Of a stretch of 64,000 nucleotides of DNA, positions 19,846 to 29,556 are shown piece after piece (position 1 is the first letter of the stretch; the number at the start of each line of letters is the position of its first letter). Below the pieces are notes generated by a model. The model was not told where the DNA came from and did no database searches. It saw only the letters and a program-made list of their open reading frames with translations. This DNA is from Syntrophus sp964555065 (GTDB lineage: Bacteria; Desulfobacterota; Syntrophia; Syntrophales; Syntrophaceae), in contig CAZKRB010000005.1 in NCBI GenBank assembly GCA_964555065.1, forward strand, positions 7,756 to 71,755, given 5' to 3'. A program made the translations under genes and the position numbers.

Positions 19846-20367
19846 ATGCCTCCAGAACACACCCCCTTTCCTAGAAAGCACTACCCGCTCCAGGAGGATG
19901 AGGCCCTGTACAGGGCTCTCTACGCGCGGACACAGAAAATCCGGGTGGAGGGCGAGCTTGTCGTTCCGCTCCTGACCTCCACTACGGCTTTAGTCGGGGC
20001 TTTAAGGACTGCACAGAGGCGCGGCCACCTGCGGATCGGCCTGGAAGCTGCGGAGGAAAAGCTGGCCCGCGAGCGGCAGGGGCTGCTGAAGATGGAGCGT
20101 GAGCAGGGTCTCCAGGTGGGAAAGCGGATTTCGCGGTTGATCCTCGTCGCCGACGATGGTACGGAGCGGTTTTACCGAAGCGTTGAGTGGCTGGCAAAAG
20201 ATCACGCCTCCCGGATGCTGGTCTGCCGTCTCGATATCCCCGGTTCGGAAATCGGGCGGATTCTCTTCGGAGAAGAGCGAAACATCAAACTTCTTCTGGT
20301 CGACCACAAGGACAGCGTCTCGCTGATTTTCCAGAGCCTGATTCCCGAAGAAAAGGAGAAAGAGTAA
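19846..20367 (+). CDS. Conserved hypothetical protein
   Basis: 173 residues, soluble, no family recognised. It starts 3 bases after the DUF493 stop and ends one base before the next start, so it belongs to the same operon as the methyltransferase-like gene. The middle is charged and helical (LEAAEEKLARERQGLLKME), the C-terminus alpha/beta (RLILVADDGTERF, NIKLLLVDHKDSVSLIF). Nothing supports a specific function. Confidence 0.6.
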   Translation: MPPEHTPFPRKHYPLQEDEALYRALYARTQKIRVEGELVVPLLTSTTALVGALRTAQRRGHLRIGLEAAEEKLARERQGLLKMEREQGLQVGKRISRLILVADDGTERFYRSVEWLAKDHASRMLVCRLDIPGSEIGRILFGEERNIKLLLVDHKDSVSLIFQSLIPEEKEKE

Positions 20368-20368
20368 G

Positions 20369-21322
20369 ATGCCCTTTACCTTGAACGTAACCACGGATTA
20401 TCACCGGGAGAAGTTAGAGTCCCTCGGCTGGGAACTGACGGTGAACAACGCCCTTTATCCCCCGGACAGCCCCTGCCGGACGGTTCTTAAAGACCCCTCC
20501 TCCTACGGGCGGCATCTTTATGAATATCTCCAGGCGGTCGTTCCCGGTTTTTCCCATCTCACCCGGATCCTCGAAATAGGCGGCGGCTACGGTTATCTCA
20601 TGCGGGACTTTCTGGAATGCAATCCCCTTCTGCAGCCCCTCATGATGGACCTTTCCCCGGTTCTGCTGCGGAAGCAGAATGAAACGCTCAAGGCGTTCGC
20701 GGTGACCTACCACGAAGGCGATTTTCTTGAGTGTGACGACGCGCTGCTGGAGGGCATCGAGCTGGCGGTGCTGAATGAAATCCTGGGCGATTTTCCCACG
20801 GCGGTTGACGTTCCCACGGAGACCCTGAAGGCAGACCTTTCACCCGATACGCTGGAAGAGCCTCTACAGCGGCTCCGCCGTCTTTATGACCGCTATTCCC
20901 TGGCGCACCCCACCACTCCGGTTTTTACCTTCAATCTCGGCGCCGTGGAAGCCCTGGAAAAGTTCTGTCAGGCGGGTGTTCCCGTCATTTTCCTGGGAGA
21001 GCACAGCTGCGAGGCCTCCGTCCCGGAGCACTTTGCCCGGTACATCCACCTTGCAACCTCGGACAGCCCGCAGCGCATCGCCCTCAAGGGACACGATGAA
21101 TACACCATCAAGATGTCCCATCTCCAGCAGGTGGGAGAGGCTTTCCAGTACCGGGTTCTCCGCGGCCCCTTCGCAGATTTCCTCAACATCCGATATGATG
21201 ACCAGCTTCTTACCTGGCTGACAAGCCACGAGGTCGATGAAAGCATCCAGGAGATTATTATCCAGTTCATCGAGGATCTCTTCCAGTACGAGTACCTGAT
21301 CCTTACCCGGCCTGCAGGTTGA
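20369..21322 (+). CDS. SAM-dependent methyltransferase-like protein
   Basis: 317 residues. LTRILEIGGGYGYLMRDFL is motif I of class I methyltransferases and LMMDLSPVLL fits motif II. The acceptor substrate cannot be deduced. Its last 20 bases overlap the end of the convergent HAD gene. Confidence 0.7.
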   Translation: MPFTLNVTTDYHREKLESLGWELTVNNALYPPDSPCRTVLKDPSSYGRHLYEYLQAVVPGFSHLTRILEIGGGYGYLMRDFLECNPLLQPLMMDLSPVLLRKQNETLKAFAVTYHEGDFLECDDALLEGIELAVLNEILGDFPTAVDVPTETLKADLSPDTLEEPLQRLRRLYDRYSLAHPTTPVFTFNLGAVEALEKFCQAGVPVIFLGEHSCEASVPEHFARYIHLATSDSPQRIALKGHDEYTIKMSHLQQVGEAFQYRVLRGPFADFLNIRYDDQLLTWLTSHEVDESIQEIIIQFIEDLFQYEYLILTRPAG

Positions 21323-22094
21323 TTCTTTCCGCAGGGACCTGAAAAGCGGGAAAATCGGGAAAGGGGCGGATATCATAATGAGACCCGCTCACGGCTCCCC
21401 TGGGGATCCGTTCCCGTTTCGATTTGAAAATCGTATCGGCATGCAGCAGGAGGATATCGCCCTCCGGGTCCAGACCTGCCACTGCTTCCAGGTTGTCCGG
21501 TTCATTGTCGACAAGGGCAAAGATTCTGTATCCTGCCTTTTGAAAATGACGGACGCCGGCCACCTTTGAGGCCGTCACCTCTGCCCCCCAGCCGCCGGGA
21601 TTCATATAAAGCAGTTCGTCAGGAAAGAATACATTGAAATTCCTACTGATGCGATTGAGGGCGTGGAGCGTCTCCCTTCGAATTTCCTCCGGCCGGCCGG
21701 TGTTCAATCCGATGAACGTTGCCGGTTGAGACTGAAACCAGCGGATCACCTCCATCACGCCGTTAAAGGGAAGGTGCGCTTCGATCGTGGTCAGGCTGGA
21801 CCAGAACTTCTCCCGGTACCATTGCACAATGGCTTCAGAATGCGTATCCGGAACGGCCATCGCCTTCAGAATCTCGCGAACTTCCGTTTCATGAACGTTA
21901 ATATCGTCAAGGGCAAGATTCTGGAAAAAACGGCTGTCATGATGCCCGTCATAAGATTGAAGGGCATGGAGCATCAGGGCGCGCATGTCCAGAATCGTGC
22001 CGTCGATATCAAAGAGAATCATCAGCCGGTCTTCCGGGTGCCGGCGTTTTGTTTCCTCGAAGTGTTCCGCCAGACTTCTCATCCATTCACTCAT
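21303..22094 (-). CDS. HAD-superfamily hydrolase, Pho-regulated
   Basis: 263 residues from the ATG at 22094, which has GGAGGAG six bases upstream. Motif I LMILFDIDGTILD, motif II IGLNTGRP and motif IV ALVDNEPDNLEAV mark a HAD phosphatase with a C1-type cap. Upstream, on the same strand, lie 11-base-spaced PhoB-type repeats and a TATAAG -10 (22188-22241), so it should be induced by phosphate starvation and may release phosphate from an internal metabolite. The substrate is unknown. Confidence 0.82.
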   Translation of the reverse strand: MSEWMRSLAEHFEETKRRHPEDRLMILFDIDGTILDMRALMLHALQSYDGHHDSRFFQNLALDDINVHETEVREILKAMAVPDTHSEAIVQWYREKFWSSLTTIEAHLPFNGVMEVIRWFQSQPATFIGLNTGRPEEIRRETLHALNRISRNFNVFFPDELLYMNPGGWGAEVTASKVAGVRHFQKAGYRIFALVDNEPDNLEAVAGLDPEGDILLLHADTIFKSKRERIPRGAVSGSHYDIRPFPDFPAFQVPAERINLQAG

Positions 22095-22187
22095 TTTCTC
22101 TCCTCCAGATCGTTGTTCTCCTTCGTTGACCTTGCCGCCGGAGGACCCGCCTGACGCTTTCCTCCCGGCCATGCCTTGCAGCCATGC

Positions 22188-22241
22188 CTTATAAAGGAAG
22201 AATATTTCTTCCCGATGAAGGTTTCGTGAAAAAATTGCAAC
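22188..22241 (-). promoter_or_regulatory. Pho box and -10 for the HAD hydrolase
   Basis: Reading the minus strand, 5-mers GTTGC (22241-22237), TTCAC (22230-22226), TTCAT (22219-22215) and GAAAT (22208-22204) are spaced by 11 bases, followed by 10 bases and TATAAG (22193-22188). The first repeat is weak. It is back to back with the next promoter. Confidence 0.75.
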
Positions 22242-22274
22242 AAAAGGCATTCCGGGAGGATTCACGAAAAAATC

Positions 22275-22328
22275 TTCATGATAGTTTCATCGTTTTGTCA
22301 CTCCCCTGCAATAATTCTGCGTTATGGG
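22275..22328 (+). promoter_or_regulatory. Pho box and -10 for the phoB operon
   Basis: TTCAT (22275), TTCAT (22286), GTCAC (22297) and GCAAT (22308) are 11 bases apart; 10 bases later TATGGG (22323) is the -10. The predicted transcript start near 22335 lies after the ATG at 22324 and before the one at 22357, which decides the start of the following gene. PhoB would thus control its own operon. Confidence 0.85.
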
Positions 22329-22356
22329 TGTAATCCGACGAAAGGAAAAACTGCAG

Positions 22357-24816
22357 ATGAGCCAGACTGAAACGGACCGGATCATTTCTTTAGAGATGGC
22401 GGAATTCAAGGATCACGACATTCCGCCTCTTTCCGAGACGATGGGAATGCTGTTGGTGGGAGGCCATTCGCAGCTGGATGTCTTCTCCCTTCCCTTTGCC
22501 GCGGGCGATACCACCGCCGGCAGCGAAGCCGAGCTGCAGGCCGTTGTCATCGGCAAGAGGGAAGCGGTGGATCTGCCTCTGATCATCGAGCAATCCAACT
22601 ATTTTGCCGATATGCTGCGCCGAGCCGCAGCCGGAGACACCCGGAAGCGCATCGTCACCGACCTGGAGAAGTATCTGAGTGCCAATGACGAAGACGTCTG
22701 GGAGAACAGCTGGGTGCGCTTTCCCCGCTGTCTGCTGAATCCACTGGCGGAAGCAGTGCTTCAGCGTGACCTCCTGGCGGACAAGGAAGATCCGTCGCAG
22801 GGAGACCGAACGGACCGGCAGAAGTTCCTTTTCCGGCATCACGGCGAAGCGTTTCTCCGCATTCCCATCAGCTATCTCCTGAAGCTTTCCCTGGCGGAAG
22901 TGGCTGGTTCCAGTTCGTTTCGTCGTCCCCCGGAAATCCTTGAAACGGCGATGAAGCTCCTGGATCATTTCCTCAATGACAATACGTCGCCGGAAACCTT
23001 CTCCTTTAACGTGGTTACCCCGCCACGCAACGGCTCCATCGGCGAAGCGGTCGCCCGGGAAATGGCGAAGCGGTTTCTCCTCACCTCTGTGCTGGTCATG
23101 TATGCCAATCGGCATTTCCACCTGGCGCAGGACGGACAGGAGGCGGTGGTCTATTATTCCCCTAACCCGCCCTTGAGGCAGAAACGCCTCAACAACTGCA
23201 TTTCTGATTCTTTTTACCGCGAACTCTTCATGAATCCATGCCTTTCCGGCTGGCGACGAGGCGAGGCCAAGCAGGAGTATATGCATCTCTGCCACCAGGT
23301 CCTCAGCCGCAGCCAGTTAAACGCCGTGGCCAAACTCCGGGAAGCGGGCATCGTCACCAATAACCTGATTACGCTGCCCAACACGTCAAACATCAGCCTG
23401 TCCAACAACGGCACCCACGTCAGCCTGGGAAGCCGCCTGCTGGGAACGTTGCTGGCGAATCGGGAACGCGGTTTTACGAAAGCGCATGAAAAGGTTCTCG
23501 GCGACCTGGCGGTGAAAATTGTGGAGCATTTTCTTCCCCTGTTTGTGGGAACTTACACCGCCGCTCCTTATCGACTGGATTATACGGATTTTCACCCGGA
23601 AAAAGTCCTGGCCTTTCTGCCCCATGAACTGGATTACACCCACCTGCGCATGCTCTGGCGGCGGTGGCAGAAGAAGGCTAAACTCCGGGTGCTTGGTCGT
23701 CCCTTGACCCCTTTCGGCCCCTTCTGGCTGGACCGGACGCTCAGCGCCGCCTTCAACCTGCCCGGTGATTTCATTCCTGATTTCCGCATGATCGATTACC
23801 TGGTTGCCCTGTTGAGCACGGAACGGAGTCCCGCCCTTGACGGCAGACTCCACAACAGCGACCGGCTGAAGAAGGACCTGAACGACCTGGGAGTCTTCAA
23901 TGCGAAGATGTCCCTCTATCTCTTTGAAAGGCTGCGAGAGTATGACGTCATGGGATTCTCCGGCTTTGAGGCCCGGCACTACAGTCTGTTTGAACATTTT
24001 TCCGGAGACATGGGAAAGGCGGTGGATCTTCAGAACCTTCTCTACTGCCTGGCTTTCAAATACATGGCCACCGGCCGGGTTGCCCATGACGCGATTCCCG
24101 ACCGCCCTTTTGTGGAAAGCGAGCGCCGCCAGATCATCTTCGGCGCGGCGGTCGGCATTCCCACCTTCTATATCCGGCGGGATACGGACAATGGACTGAT
24201 GAAGCGGATTCTTTCCCGAGTGGAAAGAGTCAGGCAGAGCCGGCGCTATCCGCGCTGCCTGCGGGTCTACAACCTGGAATACCGGCGTGCCCTTCTGAGG
24301 ATCCTTCAGGAAGAGGCCGCTGACCTCGTTGAGATGTTCGGGATGAAGGAGACGCTCCAGGATCTGGCTCTGCGGTTGGAGGAACCGAGCCGTTTTTCCG
24401 CCCTGGGAAAAATTACTGCGTCGATACTGCAAGAAGTCGGCGCCTCGTCGCCTCTGAAGGTCAAAGCCGAGGCCTTCAATCTTGCGGCGGAGCGATATTA
24501 CCGCGATGGCTTGCGCCGACGCCACCTCGAAGAGGCGCTTGATTTGTTGAAGGAGGATCTTATCCCCCTGAACAGAAAAGCCGGCAGCGAGCGGCCGGAG
24601 ACACGGCAGGCTTTAAACCGGGCGCTGAAGAACGATCCCCCCGGCGACTTCTTGAGCCGAATCCGCAGGAGCATTCTTGAAGACTCGGCAACGGAGGCAG
24701 ACCTGCAGCGGCTGATCGTCCTCATTTTGATTTCCGTCGGCGTGGACTTCAGGGCAGCCGATTTGACGCCGGAGAGGGAGAGCAGAAGGAGTCATCATGT
24801 TGCATCAGTATATTGA
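22357..24816 (+). CDS. Large conserved hypothetical protein, first gene of the phoB operon
   Basis: 819 residues from the ATG at 22357, preceded by AAAGGA; the upstream ATG at 22324 falls inside the -10. I do not recognise the family. The protein is soluble, without signal peptide or clear membrane segment; features include PNTSNISLSNNGTHVSLGSRLLG near residue 350, an aromatic-rich centre (HELDYTHLRMLWRRW) and a helical, basic C-terminus. It overlaps psd by 20 bases and is transcribed from a Pho promoter, so a role in phosphate starvation, perhaps with phospholipid metabolism, is likely but only by context. Confidence 0.75.
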   Translation: MSQTETDRIISLEMAEFKDHDIPPLSETMGMLLVGGHSQLDVFSLPFAAGDTTAGSEAELQAVVIGKREAVDLPLIIEQSNYFADMLRRAAAGDTRKRIVTDLEKYLSANDEDVWENSWVRFPRCLLNPLAEAVLQRDLLADKEDPSQGDRTDRQKFLFRHHGEAFLRIPISYLLKLSLAEVAGSSSFRRPPEILETAMKLLDHFLNDNTSPETFSFNVVTPPRNGSIGEAVAREMAKRFLLTSVLVMYANRHFHLAQDGQEAVVYYSPNPPLRQKRLNNCISDSFYRELFMNPCLSGWRRGEAKQEYMHLCHQVLSRSQLNAVAKLREAGIVTNNLITLPNTSNISLSNNGTHVSLGSRLLGTLLANRERGFTKAHEKVLGDLAVKIVEHFLPLFVGTYTAAPYRLDYTDFHPEKVLAFLPHELDYTHLRMLWRRWQKKAKLRVLGRPLTPFGPFWLDRTLSAAFNLPGDFIPDFRMIDYLVALLSTERSPALDGRLHNSDRLKKDLNDLGVFNAKMSLYLFERLREYDVMGFSGFEARHYSLFEHFSGDMGKAVDLQNLLYCLAFKYMATGRVAHDAIPDRPFVESERRQIIFGAAVGIPTFYIRRDTDNGLMKRILSRVERVRQSRRYPRCLRVYNLEYRRALLRILQEEAADLVEMFGMKETLQDLALRLEEPSRFSALGKITASILQEVGASSPLKVKAEAFNLAAERYYRDGLRRRHLEEALDLLKEDLIPLNRKAGSERPETRQALNRALKNDPPGDFLSRIRRSILEDSATEADLQRLIVLILISVGVDFRAADLTPERESRRSHHVASVY

Positions 24817-25816
24817 GCGGGAAAGCCGCACGGTGCGCGGGGAAAATTTTCTGGGTCAGCAAGGCATCCGCTTCATCTATTCCCATCTTCGCGAAAATGC
24901 CCCGCTGATGTTCCGCATGGTGACCAGCGCCCGGATGTCGCGTCTTTTGGCATGGATCAACTTCAGCAGCCTGCTAAACGAAAAGCTCAACGGAAGCCGC
25001 AGTTTCTTAAAGGCCGCCGGCATTGATCTCCGTGAATGCCTGGGAACCCCCGCCCATCTCGACACCCCGCAGAAAATCTTCGAGCGAAAAATCCGTTACT
25101 GGGAATGCCGTCCCATGCCCAATGATCCGGCAGCGGTTGTGTCTCCCTGCGACGGCCGCATGCTGGCAGGATCCTTCGATACCGACTCGGCTATCTTTAT
25201 TAAGGGAAAGTTCTTTGATTTTGAAGAGATCCTCGGACGCAACAAAAAAACGTGGTTGACAGCCCTGGATCAGGGCCAGTTCGCTGTGTTCCGCCTGACG
25301 CCGGATCGTTATCATTACAACCACACTCCTGTTGCGGGAAGGATTCTGGATTTCTATGCAATCGCCGGCCAGTACCATGCTTGCCATCCCGAGGCCGTGG
25401 TTTCCATGGTGACGCCGTACTCTAAGAACAAGCGGATCGTCACCATCATCGATACGGACGTCCCCGGCGGCACCCAGGTGGGGATTGTGGCCATGGTGGA
25501 AGTCGTGGCCCTCATGATCGGCGATATCGTCCAATGCTACAGCGAAAAAAAGTACGACAATCCCTGTTCCGTCGGCACGGGGATCTTCGTGAAGAAGGGA
25601 TGCCCCAAGAGTCTCTTCCGTCCCGGCAGCAGCACGGTCGTGCTCGTTTTCCAGCAGGGTCGTCTTCGGTTCGAGGAAGACATCATCTGGAACATGTACG
25701 CTCCAGGCGTGGAGAGCATCTTCAGCCGGCGTTTCTCCCAGCCCCTGGTGGAAACAGATATTCAGGTAAGAGCCCTTGTCGGTAAAGCAGTGCGTCAGGG
25801 TGACGCGGGAAATTGA
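24797..25816 (+). CDS. psd: Phosphatidylserine decarboxylase proenzyme
   Basis: 339 residues. PAAVVSPCDGRML, FRLTPDRYHYNHTPVAG, the His region YHACHPEAV and the self-cleavage site FRPGSSTVVLVF (GSST in place of LGST) are those of pyruvoyl-dependent PSD. It makes phosphatidylethanolamine at the inner membrane. It overlaps the preceding gene and lies in the phoB operon, so this copy should be phosphate-regulated. The N-terminal ~110 residues are longer than in short PSDs. Confidence 0.92.
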   Translation: MLHQYIERESRTVRGENFLGQQGIRFIYSHLRENAPLMFRMVTSARMSRLLAWINFSSLLNEKLNGSRSFLKAAGIDLRECLGTPAHLDTPQKIFERKIRYWECRPMPNDPAAVVSPCDGRMLAGSFDTDSAIFIKGKFFDFEEILGRNKKTWLTALDQGQFAVFRLTPDRYHYNHTPVAGRILDFYAIAGQYHACHPEAVVSMVTPYSKNKRIVTIIDTDVPGGTQVGIVAMVEVVALMIGDIVQCYSEKKYDNPCSVGTGIFVKKGCPKSLFRPGSSTVVLVFQQGRLRFEEDIIWNMYAPGVESIFSRRFSQPLVETDIQVRALVGKAVRQGDAGN

Positions 25817-25843
25817 AGGGAACGCTTTCAGAGGAGGTCGACC

Positions 25844-26254
25844 ATGAACGAAGAAGCAAAGACGTATTATCGCAACCTGCTGATGTTTAAGATTGATGAA
25901 CTCAATTCGTCCGCCCGCAAGACGGTTTCGGATATGAAGGCGGGCATGGGACGATTGGCGGATCCCCTCGATCAGGCGTCTATTGAGTCTGCTCAGCAGA
26001 TGGAATTGTCCATCCGGGGGCGGGAAAGAGAAACCCTCAACGAAATGCGCCAGGCCCTGCTTCGGATCGACAGCGGAATTTTCGGAGTCTGCGGGATTTG
26101 TGAAAAGCCCATTTCCGAAGGGCGACTGATGGCCAGGCCGACAACCCTGCTATGCCGGAATTGTCAGCAGCGGGAAGAAAAGATGACCCAGGCCATCCGG
26201 AACCGTTCTTTAAGAGGCGGGCGGTATTTGGGTTATGATGCCTGCTTTGAATGA
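25844..26254 (+). CDS. DksA/TraR-type zinc-finger protein
   Basis: 136 residues: a coiled-coil N-terminal half and a C4 zinc finger GVCGICEKPIS...LLCRNCQQREEK, as in the DksA/TraR family, which acts in the RNA polymerase secondary channel. The acidic tip DPLDQAS is where DksA carries DxxDxA. AGGAGG stands 6 bases before the ATG. Its place between psd and phoB suggests it tunes transcription during phosphate stress. Confidence 0.85.
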   Translation: MNEEAKTYYRNLLMFKIDELNSSARKTVSDMKAGMGRLADPLDQASIESAQQMELSIRGRERETLNEMRQALLRIDSGIFGVCGICEKPISEGRLMARPTTLLCRNCQQREEKMTQAIRNRSLRGGRYLGYDACFE

Positions 26255-26296
26255 GTGCAGGGAACCCCTTCCTGATATACGGAGGCGAGAAGAAGC

Positions 26297-27016
26297 ATGA
26301 CTGGAGGGCAGAGCCGGAATCGGACGATCCTCGTCGTCGACGACGAAAAGGACATCACGGATCTCCTGAGCTATAACCTGAATCTGGAAGGATTCAAGAT
26401 CCTAGTGGCAGGCAACGGCCTGGAGGCCATCGAAATCGCCCGGAGGAATCGGCCGGATATGATCATTCTCGATTGGATGATGCCGGAGATGGATGGACTG
26501 GAAACATGCCGTAATCTGAGGAAATATTCTGAAACGGAACATACGCCGATCATCATGCTGACCGCCAAGGCGAATTCCGTGGATAAAGTCCTGGGGCTCG
26601 AAATGGGAGTCGATGATTATGTGACCAAGCCCTTTGATCTGCGGGAGCTTTTTGCCCGGATCAGAGCGGTCATGCGCCGGACGGAAACACCCCGGGTAGA
26701 GGAGGGGCAGAAAATCATTGTTTTTCAGGATATCCGCATCGATCTCAATTATCACAAGGTAACCGTCAGGGATAAAAATGTGGAAATGAGTCCGAAGGAA
26801 ATCAAGCTTCTGACCTTTCTCATTCAACATCCCGGAAGGGTTTTTACTCGAGAGGCTTTGCTGGACGCTGTCTGGGGGAATGAATCCTTCGTAGAACCGA
26901 GAACGGTGGATGTTCATATCAGCCGATTACGGTCGCTGGTGGAAAAGGATAAAGATAAGCCCCAGTATCTCCTGACGGTGAGGAGTTTCGGTTACAAGTT
27001 CGCAGACGTCGACTGA
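26297..27016 (+). CDS. phoB: Phosphate regulon response regulator PhoB
   Basis: 239 residues. Receiver domain with acidic pair DDEKD, phospho-acceptor Asp59 (IILDWMMPEMDG), Thr (MLTAKA) and Lys (DYVTKPFD); OmpR/PhoB winged helix with LLTFLIQHPGRVFTREALL and VEPRTVDVHISRLR. It would bind the 11-base direct repeats seen throughout this window. It is not next to phoR (51,013); both lie behind Pho boxes. Confidence 0.93.
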   Translation: MTGGQSRNRTILVVDDEKDITDLLSYNLNLEGFKILVAGNGLEAIEIARRNRPDMIILDWMMPEMDGLETCRNLRKYSETEHTPIIMLTAKANSVDKVLGLEMGVDDYVTKPFDLRELFARIRAVMRRTETPRVEEGQKIIVFQDIRIDLNYHKVTVRDKNVEMSPKEIKLLTFLIQHPGRVFTREALLDAVWGNESFVEPRTVDVHISRLRSLVEKDKDKPQYLLTVRSFGYKFADVD

Positions 27017-27023
27017 GGATCGC

Positions 27024-28103
27024 ATGATGAGTCAATTGATTTCCACGGTGAATCCAAACGGTCTGTTTGTTCTATGCCTGAGTGTTCTGCTGCTGCTCTT
27101 TTTTTCCTGGTCATTCCGCAATCTTCCGCGGGAACACTGGCAGATCCTTGCCTGTGTTCCGGGAGAAAAAAGCCAGGGGGGAAGGCGACAGGGGACAAAC
27201 TACACCTGGTACGGCTTTTTCCTGGCAACCGCTTACATTTCCGCCGTGTTCGTTTTCCTGGTCCTGATGGGTTCCCTGGGAGCGCCAAAACCGGCTTCCC
27301 TTTTTCTGATTGTCCTGGTGCTGTCCATTTGCACCCCCCTTGCCGGCATCCTGGCGCAATGGGTTGAGGGAAAACGGTTTACCCTGACGGTGGGGGGCGC
27401 CGTTTTCGCGGGTCTCATCCTTGCCCCCTGGATCCTGGTGGGATGGAACGCACTGCTGAGTCGTTTTTTCGCCTTTTCCTTCCCTGTCCTGGCAACGCTC
27501 AGTGCCATGGCCATTGCCCATGTCCTGGGAGAAGGGATGGGGCGTCTGGCCTGTATCAGCTTCGGCTGCTGCTACGGCAGACCCCTGTCCGACCTCCCGC
27601 CATTTTTCCGGAAACTATTTGCCCCCTTCGGCATGACCTTTTTCGGGAAAATGAAGAAGATTGCCTATGCCCACGGGCTCGACGGCAAGCCGGTTGTACC
27701 AGCCCAGGCGTTGACCGCCGTTCTGTATGCCGCGCTGAGCCTCTGGAGTCTCTGGCTTTTTCTGGAAGGGTCCTACATTCTCTCTTTTTCCGTTGCGCTC
27801 GGCGGCGCCCATGGCTGGCGGATTCTCTCCGAATTTCTCCGGGCCGATTACCGGGGTCGGAAGAGGTTCTCCGCTTACCAGATGATGTCCCTGTCCGCTT
27901 TCCCCTATGGACTGGTTCTGCTCTTCCTCTTTCCGCCGTCCGCAAAGGTCGAACCCGGCATCGCATCGGGTCTGGCCTCGCTCTGGTCGCCTGAGATCAT
28001 TCTTTTCCTGCAGATTCTCTGGCTCATCCTCTTCCTTTATACCGGGAGAAGCAAGGTGACGGCGGCAGATATTACGCTCTATGTCGTCAAAGAGAGAATC
28101 TGA
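27024..28103 (+). CDS. Prolipoprotein diacylglyceryl transferase (Lgt) family membrane protein
   Basis: 359 residues with about eight membrane segments. GEGMGRLACISFGCCYGRP, PVVPAQALTAVLYAALS and LSEFLRADYRG are Lgt-family landmarks. Lgt moves diacylglycerol from phosphatidylglycerol to lipoprotein cysteines. This is probably a paralogue rather than the housekeeping enzyme, since it starts 7 bases after phoB in a Pho operon. A different acyl or lipid transfer is possible. Confidence 0.78.
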   Translation: MMSQLISTVNPNGLFVLCLSVLLLLFFSWSFRNLPREHWQILACVPGEKSQGGRRQGTNYTWYGFFLATAYISAVFVFLVLMGSLGAPKPASLFLIVLVLSICTPLAGILAQWVEGKRFTLTVGGAVFAGLILAPWILVGWNALLSRFFAFSFPVLATLSAMAIAHVLGEGMGRLACISFGCCYGRPLSDLPPFFRKLFAPFGMTFFGKMKKIAYAHGLDGKPVVPAQALTAVLYAALSLWSLWLFLEGSYILSFSVALGGAHGWRILSEFLRADYRGRKRFSAYQMMSLSAFPYGLVLLFLFPPSAKVEPGIASGLASLWSPEIILFLQILWLILFLYTGRSKVTAADITLYVVKERI

Positions 28104-28139
28104 AATCAAAGGGCAGGAACCACCGGACGCTCATCATGA

Positions 28140-29556
28140 ATGAAAGGACGCGAGTTACCGATGAACGAGGTACGTGATGCTAAAAACGTGACCGTCCCTT
28201 CCCCTCCGATGGTCAAAAAGTTTCCCCGGGTAAAACCCATCCGCCATCCCCATCCCTATGACCGCATGATCCATAGCCTTATGGAAGGCGTGGGGATTGT
28301 CAACGAGGCGGGGACGATCCTTTTTGCCAATGAAACCTTGAGCGACCTTCTGCAGTCGCAGAAAATGGAAGCCATCGGCAGAATTGCCGGCGGAATTGCC
28401 CATGATTTCAATAATATTTTAACGGCTATCCTGGGAAACGCAGGCCTGGCGGAACAGGTGTGCGATCCCCGGACCGAGGCCGCGAAGCGGATCAGAGCCA
28501 TCAAGGATGCCGCGGATCGAGCCGCGAATCTGACGCGGCAGCTTACTGACCATCAGCAGGAAACAGAAAGTGAATCCCGTCATTTTCAACATCAACACCG
28601 CCGTCTTAAATGTGGGGAAAATCCTGGAGCGGATTCTGGGCGAGGATATCGTTCTGCAGATCGCCATCGATGAACAGGCGAGGAATATTTACGCGGATCC
28701 GTCCCAGGCGGAACAGGTCGTCCTCAACCTGACCGTTAATGGCCGCGATGCCATGCCTCACGGTGGAACTCTGACCATTGTAACGGAGAATGTCAACCTG
28801 GATCAAACTTTCTGCAGCAACCATCCCGATGCGGTCCCCGGTGAATATGTCCGGCTTTCCGTTTCCGACACGGGAACGGGCATCCCGAGGGATAACCTGG
28901 GATATATTTTTGATCCCTTTTATACGACCAAAAAGGTCGGCACCGGGCTTGGCCTTTCCATCGTTTACAGCATCATCAAACGCTATGCCGGCCATATCGA
29001 AGTTGAAACTGCAACGCGGAGCGGATCGACGTTCCACATTTACCTCCCGGCCGTATCCGGTGCGGGAAAGGTTGCCCCTGATTCCTCGCCCGCTCCGGAA
29101 AGGGCGGTTCGGCTGTCCGGGAAAACGATCCTCATTGTTGAAGATGAAGAGGGCATCCGGGAGATCCTTACCGATCTCCTGCAGATGATGGAGTGCAGAA
29201 CGCTTTCCGCCTCTTCTGCGGAGGAGGCCCTTGCCCGATACGGGGAGGGGAAAGAGCCGATTGATCTTCTGATCACGGATATCATTCTTCCGGGGAAACG
29301 GGGGCCGGAAATGGCCGGAGAATTTCAAGCCCTTTATCCGGGCCTCAAGGTTATCTTCATGTCCGGATACCCCGATGACAAGATCGGGAACTCAACCCTC
29401 AACAGGGAAAAGACTCTTTTTATTGCGAAACCCTTTACCCTGGCTCAGATGAGGGAAACGCTGCACCGGGTTTCTGCCCCGGGCGAAAAAGGAGAAACGC
29501 CTTCCCTGGATTGGAAGCAACGTCGCCTGCAGGCGCTTGAGGATGAACTTGAATGA
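28140..29556 (+). pseudogene. Hybrid histidine kinase with a frameshift
   Basis: The first frame gives a short, apparently truncated PAS piece followed by the H-box QKMEAIGRIAGGIAHDFNN. It runs to LTRQ, after which the expected continuation LLTISRKQKVNPVIFNIN is in the next frame; one extra base near 28542 explains this. The second frame continues to 29556 with HATPase motifs (NLTVNGRDAMPHGG, DTGTGIP, GTGLGLSIVYSI) and a receiver domain (LLITDIILPGKRG). Without the shift it would be a PAS-HisKA-HATPase-receiver kinase. Real decay or a sequencing error cannot be separated here. Confidence 0.8.
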
